Shown here piece after piece: positions 51,301-63,300 of a stretch of DNA of 64,000 bases. How positions within the stretch are numbered: position 1 is the stretch's first letter; every line of letters starts with the position of its first letter. The DNA is from Nemopilema nomurai (lineage: Eukaryota; Cnidaria; Scyphozoa; Rhizostomeae; Rhizostomatidae): NCBI GenBank assembly GCA_003864495.1, contig ML133442.1, positions 1,057,731 to 1,121,730 on the forward strand, in the 5' to 3' direction. The position numbers were made by a program, and so were the translations under genes. The notes below the pieces were generated by a model. The model saw nothing but the letters and a program-made list of their open reading frames with translations. It made no database searches and had not been told where the DNA came from.

Positions 51301-54300
51301 TACTTAGAATGATTTATTTTGTTCTCTGAAACCTCTCCTCAGTTTTTGAAAACGTTTTCAAACCTTCTTATTCAAGAAATTAAGATCTCGTGAGAAGCAT
51401 GGTTTAAAAGCTGTTAATAATGCCTGACATAATTAACTATTAGTACCGACTAGTCAACGGTGTACTTTTGAGAGAGGCCCAGGAAGGCGGTCGCTCACCC
51501 AATATACTTTTGTGCAATAAGCGATGAAACCAATGACATCGCCAAAGTAAATTAACCTTCTTAACCAGCATTGAATAGAACTGTGTCATTTTTGTGATTA
51601 TGAAGCGTGTCCTAATTTCTATTTGGTGCGACACTTTTAAACGCTGTCAAGAAACTTTTATATTATGAAATAAAAGTCTTAATTTTCGTCATCTAAAGTG
51701 TGATTCGTCTCTCAGGATTGGTGGTAAGAGCAACAGCGGGGAGGGCGGCGAAGACCCTGCCAGATACGTCATTTACGATTTGAACAGCAACAAGCGCTCG
51801 TCCATCAAGCAGATTGCTTCCGGGAGGTTTGGCGTGACAAGCGCATACCTCGCAAATGCAGACGACTTGCAAATCAAAATGGCGCAGGTAATGCATCGTC
51901 TTATTCCTGGATTTGGGTGATAATGGGGGTCTTGCAACTTTTGAATTGCAAAGAGCGATGGATTCATTCTCTACTGTTGAAATTATTTTTGATTAATCAA
52001 ACAAGCATAAAGAAAGGGACTAAATATTCCATTTTCCTCTGTTTTCTTCGCTGTAGCCGTCTGCTTCCCACCCGAGTGAGAATTCATTAAAGTTATTCAC
52101 GCCATCCGAGATTCAGGAAGGAGCTAGCAGATGTTTTATTCTCTGTAGATCTTTTCTGGCATTCGACTTTCAAACAGTCTAGAAAGTAGCCTAATTTTCA
52201 TTGCAGGGAGCAAAACCAGGAGAAGGCGGTGAACTTCCAGGACACAAAGTCACCGAGATGATCGCCAAAACGAGGTACTCTGTCCCAGGGGTTGGATTAA
52301 TCAGTCCTCCTCCGCATCATGATATTTACTCCATTGAGGACCTTGCACAGGTGAGCGAATTAGGCCATTTTGTTTGTAATCTATGTAAAAAACAAATTTC
52401 TGGAAACGTGTAACTTTTTGTTATTGTCAACGAAGTGCACCACGCGAGACATTTTTTAACTTCTCTGTTGACAAGCTTTAAAGTGTTTATCTTATCATCT
52501 TATGCAAACTATGTTTTCTTGCAGCTTATTTATGATTTGAAATGTGCCAACCCTTCGGCAAGGATAAGCGTGAAGCTGGTTTCAGAAGTTGGTGTTGGAG
52601 TCATCGCTTCCGGTGTGGTGAAGGTTCGTTTTCAAGGACAACAGTGTCCTTGATTCCCCGCTCAATTCTGCTTTGATTGAGGCAAAATAAGATTTATTGG
52701 TCAAAGAATGGTGGGACTACATTGAGGACTTTCTTTTGCTGATGTCACGTTTTAGTATTCTTATGCAGTTCATGGTTTAATTTCTCAAGGAGGATAGCCC
52801 ATGGGAGGAGCGCTTAATGTCTTAATTTCTTATATGAAAATTAACTAGAAGCAACGAAGTACAGTTTTCGACGTATATTTCAAGAATGTTTTTACGACGT
52901 GACAGATAGGCCGGTAACGATTTGAATGGAGATTGTGGTCTAGCAGGACTTTCGCAGTTGACGTAGTTTTTTTATTTCTATGATCGAAGGGGCTTGCAGA
53001 GCACATTGTAATATCTGGCCACGACGGAGGGACTGGGGCGAGTAGCTGGACTGGTGTAAAGCACGCTGGGTTGCCATGGGAACTTGGCCTTTCAGAAACT
53101 CACCAGACATTGGTGCAAAATAAGTTAAGGGACAGAGTTGTTCTACAAACAGATGGCCAAATGAGGACAGGTACGCATAGCAGAAAATGGTGTGAGAATT
53201 GAAGCAGAAGCAGTTGCTATCCTCGGTATTAAAGGAAAATGGATTTGGAGGTCCACTCTTATTCAAATAGGCTTATCGTCACATGTTTGTTTCAAGCAAT
53301 GTGTTGTAACGATATATTTCAATAGATCTGTTGAGGCTGGTAATTGCCGACAACATTATGAGAATATTTTTTGGCTTCCTTGAATATATATAAGCTCGCT
53401 CTATCAAGCAGTAATTATCTATTTCAGGGCGTGACGTCATAGTAGCGGCCTTGCTTGGGGCTGATGAGTTCGGCTTCTCGACCGCGCCATTGATTGCCCT
53501 GGGATGCACGATGATGCGGAAGTGTCATCTGAACACGTGCCCAGTGGGTGTCGCAACTCAGGTAAAAGACTATCACAAGCTTCTTCATTCTTCTCACTCG
53601 TCGCTAAAGATACACACTGTTCACAATTGCTAGAAAAAGCGGAACTATTTTTCGCATACTTAAAAGTACTTTTTTCGTCCGACACTCCTCAGAGTATGCA
53701 AACGTCGGAAGATAACCAAAAACTGACCGAATAAATAGCCAGATGCGGAAACCAACATTCACTGGTCAATATATTCGCTGGAATTCCTTTAGCCCTAAAG
53801 AACGGAAAATTGGTCTCATCAAAACCTTAGTTCACAGGGCGCTAATGATTTGCTCCAAAACTAAGCTCACTTCCGAACTTGATACAATAAAACGTATCCT
53901 TATTGAAAATGGCTACCCCGACGATATCATCTCGAAGTGTTTCAAACAAAAAATTGCCAGTTTCATCTCTGACAAGCATTTTGGACCTGAAAAGTCCCCT
54001 GTTTATCTCAAATTACCTTGGATTGGTGATGTTTCGCTAAAATTTGAAAATCAGATAAAAAAGGCCATCAATTTCTGCTATTCAGCTGTGAATCCTCGTG
54101 TGGTCTACAGTGCTAAGAACATGTTTCCCTCCACCCAAAAGGATTGCGTTCCTGCCCACAAAAAAAGTTTAGTCGTTTATGAATTTTGTTGCCGATGTGA
54201 AGCTCGGTATGTAGGACGCACTACTCAAAGATTGGAGGATAGAATAAAGCAGCATGTTCCCACGAGCATAAGGACCAAAACGTCTGCAGAAAGAGAGCAG

Positions 54301-57300
54301 CCGCGTCGAAATTGTAAAAGACGCAATGCCCAAATTAATTGCGATTCGGCTATAGGACAACATCTTTTAGAGAATCCAGATTGCGCCGAAACATACAGTG
54401 ACGACAATTTTCGTATAATTGGGCAAGCTAGGTCGTCCTTTCACCTAGGTGTTTTGGAGTCTGTCTATATTTCAATGGAAAATCCCATTCTTTGTAGACA
54501 GAAAGAGTTCGTCTTTTCCCTTGGGCTCTTCTAAAGTGAGGTGTTAAGTAACGCAGATTGGTCAATTACAACCAATCACGCGTTCTGCTTATCACCCTCT
54601 AGTGTTTTCGATCCGCATCTGGCTATTTATTCGGTCAGTTTTTGGTTATCTTCCGACGTTTGCATACTCTGAGGAGTGTCGGACGAAAAAAGTACTTTTA
54701 AGTATGCGAAAAATAGTTCCGCTTTTTCTAGCAATTGTGAAGTTCTGTACCACAAAGCACTTGTTCACATACACACTGTTATGTACCCACTTGAAATGCT
54801 GACTTGTCTTGATAAAGACTGAATTAATTGAGCAAAGTTCGGCAATGCCCTAGACACTCAATTTGCTTCCATATTTCTTGCTCATTATTTTGTAAAAACA
54901 TGCTTTTTGTAAGTTTATTTTCGAAAAGTGTTTTCCATCCTCATGTGATTAGGTGTTGCATTGGTGTATGTAGACAGAAAGCCACCCACGAATGGCAGCT
55001 TTTATGAACCTTCCTAGTTTCGTGAATTGTTCTTTGCAGGACCCAGTGTTGCGAGCGAAGTTTGATGGGAGGCCTGAATATGTGATCAATTATTTCTTCA
55101 TGATTGCCGAAGAGGTAAGCATGATGTTGTTCAATCTGTTTTCAATATGGAAAGAGGTTTATCAAGATGCATCTTTTTCCAATCCCTTTTGGCAAAGTAC
55201 GAGTTACCTACTTAAAAGCTCAACTGTCTACATCTGCGGAGGATATCGTTGTTTCTTAAATGTTACGGAACAGCAATCACTACTATTTCAGCTGTTTTTT
55301 TCATTTAATAATGGCCTGATAAGAGAAAACTGTCGCCAGCCCTATATGTGAAAGTTAAAGCATCTGCTTAAAACGTCTTGATTAGATTGTTTTGGATGTT
55401 ATAATTTCTAGCGAAATTGTTTGCAGATTCTTCATTTATTTTTCAGATTTCTAGTATTTAACACGATAAGACAATTTCTTCTTAACATTCGTTCAAACCA
55501 TTGTCATTCCTTGGTCCCGGTGCTTTTAAAATGCTACTTTGTGACAGCATGTTTATAAATAGCAACTGTTAAGGCTATATGACGTCGTCTCTAGATACGG
55601 CTGCTCTTGTCCCAAATGGGCTTTAAAAGCATGCAAGAAATCATTGGTCAGTCTCATCTTCTAAAGCCATTGGAAGCTGCATTCAACGAGAAAACTCGAG
55701 TATGTATTAAGCAAGTTGTAAATGTAACGTAAAGGTCAGTTTTAAGTCTTTCTTTTACCGGAAGCCTGATTCTATTGTGATATCCCCATCAAGTTGGGAA
55801 GCTTACATTCACCTTATACAGAATAGCGTTGACAAGTGGCCAAAAATAGCTGAAAATTGTATTAACAGCCTACTATAGATCTTTAAGAGTCCCATTTGTA
55901 GGTCCATGTTCATGAGAATGCATAAGACGTCTTTCAAGGAAGAAGACTCTCGATTTAAGACTCGGTTCGCAGCAGCCAACTGTGCAAAAAGACACCTTTT
56001 AGTCAATGGAGACTGCGAAGGCGCTGCAGAATTTAATATAGCTATGGAAGATGCCCTAAAATTACATATGGCCCCTTGTTGCCACTTGCATGGGAGGTTA
56101 CAAATATTTTGTAAAGCCCCAACACTCTGCTTAAACCATCACCAATATGCTTGCTTGTATTTTAGCTTTTAGACTTTGGGACAATTCTAAGGAACCCGGA
56201 ACAAACTAGTTCGTCGAAACAAATTGGAGGAACGGTGAAACAAAATTTCAATTTGGAGTTACGAAAGGTAGCTTTGAGCCTTTTTTGCAATGTGCACTTG
56301 TAAATGACTGGTTGATGTTGGAAATCGAAATGTGGTCATAATGGCCAAAATCTTGAGCACGCAAAAAGTGTTAGAAAAGAACAGACATTGGGGTGTGCTA
56401 AGAGCAAATATACTTAAGATTCTCGATACTTGTTACCTGTCTGCAACTTTTAAATCATTGCGAATTAGGATTAGCATTTATGCCAAATACGCTTAGTCCA
56501 CAATTCTTGCGGGATTTTTCTTCAATGCGCAAAGCAAATCAGACCTTTAGGGAAATAATTTGTTTGATCTGTAGCATATAGAATGGAATGAAGTGTTCAG
56601 ATAATGTGGCAACACAAGATTCCAGCAATTTTAGCCATAGATAGCAGTGTTCAGATGACTAGGTGGAGTATGTTAATTGATTACAATAAAAGCGCTCTAG
56701 TTATCTCTTTATCACTTCTTTATGTTTCTTTTTCGTAACACTTTGAAATGTTCTAAGCGAACATGTAAGCACGCTTTCTAGCAATCATAACACTTTGTGA
56801 TACCAAAAACTATTCCATATGCAGCCTATAATTCGTCTCACCAAATCTTGTGAGATAGAGATTGATGAACGATGTGATAAAGCGAATACATTGATCAATG
56901 CTTAGCAAGACTTAAATGTATACCAGTTTATAATTTGCTTTCCTCGAATGAAATCAGGACTGGACATTAATTCAGAAAGCTAGAGATGTGATCGATGGAA
57001 AGCAGGAGAAAATCAGACTCGAAATGGAAGTGGAGAATATCGACCGGACATTTGCGTCAACTCTCAGCTACGAAGTATCGAGGTGCGACATCAAATGGAT
57101 TAAATTATCATTTGTTATTAAAAAATATCCATCAAATATTTCATCAAATATTGCATCCAATGTTTTCCATTCTTTCATTAGATGATTAACATTTTCTGTG
57201 ATTATTGCGTGTGTCCCAGAGTATCTTGTTTCATTTAAAAAGACGTAAAAAAGTGATTTGTAGTACAGAACTTAGTAATTTGCAGAAATAGCCGAACCAG

Positions 57301-60300
57301 CTTTTGCATACTTAAAATACTTTTTCGTCTGTCTATGGAATTTTCAAAACATTGGATTAAAGATGGTATCTTTTTAAAACTTATCACTTTTTTCAATGCT
57401 CATCTTAGACGTCATCGTGAGAATGGTTTGCCAGAAGATAGCATCTACATAAGGCTAACTGGATGTGGAGGTGAGATCATCTGATTTACGTCATTTGAAG
57501 TTTTTAGTCCATGCAAATATAAAACAGTCGGTATAAATATCGTGTGACTATTATTTTGACATGATGGTGGGATGTCTGAAAAGTGAATATAAAGATATTT
57601 CAGCATTAGAAATATAGTAAACATAATTTCAATTTGTAGCTTTGCACATAGTTAAAAATTGTAAGAGAATATGTCGAGCTAGGCAATAATGAGGTTTTTT
57701 GCTTATGAAGCTAGTGGCCACATGTAGGGTTATTTTAAGACCAATGTGTATCAGCTAGAACTTCAAAAGTGTATTGGTCATCATTTAGATTTTTATTTTA
57801 TGTTGATAACAAATATTCGCCGTATTGCTTCTAGGTCAAAGCTTTGGAGCGTTTTTGGCCCCAGGAATCACTCTGGAACTTGAAGGAGATGCCAATGATT
57901 ATATTGGAAAGGTATATGCTCAATGATATCATATCCTAATGTATTGATGAATGAGTTTAAGGATTTGAAAAAGCAGTCGTCAGTTGGATAGGGGTGTGCC
58001 CTCTCGAATTATACTCATTCTGACAGGACTGTAACCTAGGTAGGCACTAGATAGTCTCTAAGTCTATCTAATGCTTGATTTGACATTTTAAATTGAATAT
58101 TTTAATCCGGCGATTTAGGGTCTGTCTGGTGGCAAGATGATTATATATCCCAGTAGGAAACACGAAGAAAGTTTCAAAGCTGAAGAGAACATAATTGTTG
58201 GCAACGTCTGCTTATACGGTGCAACATCAGGCAAGGTATGCATATAACCTCATATTACCCTAAATTTCCTTACGAGGCCTTCAAAATTTCATAATTTTGA
58301 AACCGTATCAGCTTTTCATTGAAGTTTATATTTTCTCTAAGTAAAATGTGAAGCAACTTTCTGTGAATCTTGAATACGAGAGAAAAGTAGCCCCCACTGA
58401 AATTTTGACACCTCTTAGAGATTTCTTCAAAGGGGCATTTTGTGGATTGAAAAGCATTTCTATATTAATTATCAGTTTTTTTTCTCCATCTAGTATGCTG
58501 TTTGTTTCATTTTGTAGGCATTTTTCAGAGGAATAGCAGCCGAAAGGTTTTGCGTTCGGAACTCCGGTGCCATTGCGGTTGTTGAGGTATGCATGCAAAA
58601 AGAATAAAAACAAATATATAACATACAGCAGAGCATGAGTATCAAAGTACTTTTTCTACTTGAAATGCTATCAGATATATGATTGCTCTTTTAATTGACA
58701 TTGCAAGCTGATCGTGATGCTACAAGTTGTGGAGTATCTAATGCAGCTGTTCGTTGAATATGTTCGTGTTTAGGGATGTGGTGACCATGGTTGTGAGTAC
58801 ATGACCGGAGGATTGTCTGTCATCTTGGGGAAAACAGGGCGAAATTTCGCTGCTGGAATGAGTGGTGGAATCGCATATGTTCTTGATAGGTACGTCCTGT
58901 GCTAATCTCAGTGTCATTTTTATGGGAAAATTCAGTGGCCACCCTGTTTCATGTACCGAAAATTTGAAATAAGTAGATTTTAGGTCTAATCGCTTTTTTA
59001 AGGAAAAAAGTCCTTTTTATTTTCAATAGCCGTTTGTCATTGATTTATTCATAATGGGCTATGGGTTATTCATAATTATAATACTTGGACTATTTTTGGT
59101 TTTAGGGACAGATCCTTCCCCTCTCTTTGCAACACAGAAAGAGTTGCTTTAGATCCATTGGACGATGATGACGTCACAAAGCTCTACAGCATTATAAAAG
59201 AGCACTTCTTTTACACGAAATCAGCTGTTGCGAAGGAGATATTGGAAAACTGGTCCCACATGACTAGCTCATTTGTAAAGGTACAAGAATCATTTGCAGG
59301 TCGCAGCTGAAATGCCAATTGTAAAATATTCTAATATGCTATCGTAACAGCCTAAACAGAGGCGGCAATACTGTCCTTGATCTTTTTCTGATTATACCCA
59401 GTGTATTGCTATTCTTCATCTTTGACGATACATGCCTAGTCAATAATTTATCCTCTAAAAAGTCTTACAGTCTTTGAGTAGCATATTTGATGAAATATTG
59501 TTTAATAAAAAATTCTTTCTGTTCCTCCTTGACGCAGGTTTTCCCACATGATTATCGACGTGCGCTTGAGCAACTGAAGAAACAAAGAGAGGTAATGACT
59601 CTGCTAATAATTAATAATAATCTTTCATATTTATACAGGTTAATTTGTTCAGGAAATAAGATTACTGTTATCAATCAAGTCCTGTAATTCTCATTTTTCG
59701 AGAACAATCATTTTAAGCATCGAATGTTTCAAGAAATGCTGATCTACTCTTGTACTATCTTCCTTTGAACTTATTCGCATTGTGTTCAAATTGATACTGT
59801 TTTAGTGAAGTTAACATGAAGGAATCGATTGTTTCTGAAAATTTTCAGAGCGCACCATAAACAATTTGTAAGAGATAAAAAATAAGAAATTATTTCTACG
59901 TTTGTCGGATGAAATCTTTGGATTGGTGTCATCATCATCTCAAGTTTGACACTTCAAAACATTTTAAACGTTTCCCACGATTGCAGATTGATGATGCTCT
60001 AGAGACACCGCCGGTGACAAGTGAGGCAGCGATTGATGAGGATCTTATTGACATTGAGGACACCATAAGTAACCACGTGCATGAAGAAAATATAATAAAC
60101 AAAGCTCTGGATAAACAGAGGTAAGCGAAGACTAGTCGCTGATGGAGATCCTTTTAAAGTTATACTGCTCAATGACTGAAGGAGTACCTTTTGAGGATAA
60201 TTTTTATTCACCAACGGTCAATAGTATCAGCAGGTAAAAACGTTAATGGTAATATCAAAGGGGGGTCAGCTGAATCAAAGCCCATTTTCGCTTGTGTTTT

Positions 60301-63300
60301 TTCTCGAATTTTTAAAGATATAGAGGTACAGTTCTAGCCAGATGTTGACAATCACAGCAAGAGTCTTTGTCGTGCATGATCTAGGCCTTTACCCTATTCT
60401 AGACTCCTTCTTTCTTCATTAATTTAAACTTTACATTATTTGCCGCCTGTTTCCATCTGCTCCACGTGCCCCTTCACTTTGGTCGAACATTTGATATGAA
60501 AGGTTGTTACTTGACTGTATCATTTTTAGTGGATTCATAAAGTACGAGCGAAGCTCAAACATGTACCGCCCTGCCGGACAAAGAGCCCAAGATTGGGAAG
60601 AGATTTATAGCCGAAAGAAGAAGAGTGAGCTGAAAGTCCAAGCGGCAAGGCAAGTAAAATAGCTAGACGTTTGTGCATTAATTGGACACCATGCTATAAG
60701 CATATGAAAAATCAAAGCAATAGTTGTTTTTGCAAGGCGGTATCGATGGGGTTTCTTTTGCATTTCCAGGTGTATGGACTGTGGTGTTCCGTTTTGCCAG
60801 TCACACACGGGTTGTCCGCTTGGCAATGTCATACCAAAGTGGAATGATTTGGTGTTTCAGGTACGAGTTTGTGATTCACGCTGCCTTAGGCGAACTCAGG
60901 CGTAGCCAGACTTAACCTCTTACAAGAGTTTTTACTTATGTCCAACGTTTGTTGACGATTCGCTTTAAAGCAGTGGTCCAGAGCAGGTCCAGTTTCAAAA
61001 GAAACTGGGCAGAATGCCTCTATAAAGCCACTTTTCTCACAAGTTCGACACTAGATAAAACTATTTGCCCTTGGGTAGTGAAGACCTTTGAAGAAAATTT
61101 AGTATGACTCTAAAAGTCAGCATGTTCAACTCAATTGTACCTTTTTAGATTTTGATATGCAAGGATTGATTGAAATCATGGATTGACGAAAATGCCTTGA
61201 AATGAATACGACTGAAGTCTATCTTCAATATTTAAATGGCACCTCTGGCTAGCTTTTTGGTTGTTTATTCGTTCGTCTGAAATATCAATATATTTGAGAG
61301 TATTATCGTGTAATTAGAGAAATATGAATATCGTCTGAATATGAACACAAGTTGTTTCACAATACCTTTGCACTGGTTCATTTAACTAGCATTTGCCTTT
61401 CACTGATCTTAGAACAAATGGAAGGAAGCTCTGGATCGCCTCTTACAGACGAACAATTTTCCTGAATTCACTGGACGAGTTTGCCCGGCACCGTGCGAGG
61501 TTTGATATTGAATTGAGTTACTAAGCTTTGTACAACATTAGTGCTTTAAAACCAGGCATGTTAAAATTATGTTATTCACTATATTGCATCATCAATATTT
61601 GGTCTATTTAGGGTCTATAATCTATTTTTGAGTCAATGAATTGATCAGGTGATTTTACTTGCGATGTTGTAAAGCAGCGATTCATTTGATTTTGATTTTA
61701 TATGCATGTTGCTTTATGTGCTATTGTGATTCACATATAATTGTTGAGATATTTTGTCCATAGGGAGCATGCGTCCTGAGCATCAATGCCAAAGCCGTCA
61801 CTATCAAGTCCATTGAATGCGCAATCATTGACTGCGGGTTTGAACGAGGCTGGATGCAGCCACAGGTAATCCATACTGACCTCCTCTAAACAAGATACAC
61901 CACAGGGTGGCCCATTCCAAGTCAAACATACAAATATATATATATATACATATGCTGAAATTTTGGATTTATCCATAAGTGTAGTAGATTTAAACACTAG
62001 AATAATGTGAAGTAATTTTGAGATGATTGGTGTCATGCCTTGTTGGTTTGGCATGGAATGACTCATCTATTTAAATTTTTTTAGCGAGTTTATCCGAAAA
62101 CTTTAATAGTGGAACAAAGCTTTATCATGCTTCTCATTTTCCTTTCATTTTTTCTGGCTATGTAGCTTTTTCTTCACCTTTAGATTCCTGCGATGAGAAC
62201 AGGAAAGAAAGTTGCTGTTGTGGGCAGCGGGCCTGCGGGGCTAGCTGCCGCTGCGCAGCTAAACAAGGTACGGGAACAGAAGTAATATACAATTACATAT
62301 TTTGTTTACAACTGTGCATAATCATTTATTTTGTGACTAATGATAGTAGCTATTCTGAAATGATGACACGAGTATGCAAGTCAAAGGGACACGAGATGAG
62401 ATTGAGTTTGACCAGTTAATTTCAAAAGAGCTCCTTAGAATTTCAGTAGTTCCGCTTCGTTCGTTCAAGCCTTTTACGTTTAAATTTCTTCGATGAGCAG
62501 GCTGGGCATCTAGTGACTGTTTACGAGAAGAATGATCGTTGTGGTGGCCTTCTGATGTACGGAATTCCGAGCATGAAGCTTAGCAAGCAGGTAACCTTTT
62601 ACGCTATTGTCACGAAGCGTGCGAAAAGGAACACAATAAACGACAATTTCTCTTCTCCTCTAGCATCCTTTTCTAAATAAATTTACTCTCCGTATCGTCT
62701 TCTGCTCTCCTCCCTTTCAACTTCAATTCTACTGTTCTGCCTCTGTCTTCTTTTTGCTGATGATAACAACAACAATAACTCTCGCCCTAGTCCCTCATAA
62801 CTCACACCCACAATCTCTATGAGAGGCAGACACGTGCCCCTAAAAAACGTCCCCTTTAACCTGATACTATAGCAGGTATTTGCTTTTTCCACTTCTATTG
62901 CTGTTGCATGCAGCTATCTAGCACTTTTAAAACTGTTCTAAAGCTATCATTAATTCGGTTTTTATCTGCTTTGATTGTTGTTTAGTAATTTTCTTTTGTA
63001 CTCTAAATGGGCTGTTTCAGTTTATTTAGAGTCATGCAAAAGCTCAAATTTACTTTCGGCTGATTTGTTTATTAAGATAGGCATAACCACGATTTCCAGA
63101 ATGATGATATCTAATATGGAAAAATCTGCTAGGAGAGATTGCTCAGGAAAAGGGCAGAATTGTTTCTTGATTAATGCTCACGATGTTTTTCTCCATTCAT
63201 ATTATCCTTGTCCGAAGATATATGCAAGTGGATATACAAGATAAAAGTGTATATAAGGTATAATCTAATCTTAATGTAAACATGTCTCAACACACAACAA

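Larger units (their letters stand above)
50930..56267 (+). other. GOGAT exons 28-36: FMN-binding synthase domain with Fe-S cysteines
   Basis: Exons: 50930-50993, 51716-51887, 52207-52350, 52525-52623, 52990-53170, 53428-53561, 55040-55114, 55595-55699, 56166-56267. Signatures: [74 protein letters not shown] and [19 protein letters not shown]. Exon 33 carries [15 protein letters not shown], with the Cys-x5-Cys-x4-Cys spacing of the 3Fe-4S cluster. Here 2-oxoglutarate and ammonia meet on FMN. The intron after exon 33 holds the Penelope-like element. Confidence 0.94.

Noticed and set aside
55906..56165. Plus-strand open frame in GOGAT intron 35
   Set aside because: Reads into the acceptor of exon 36 in a frame that does not match the family sequence; no domain.
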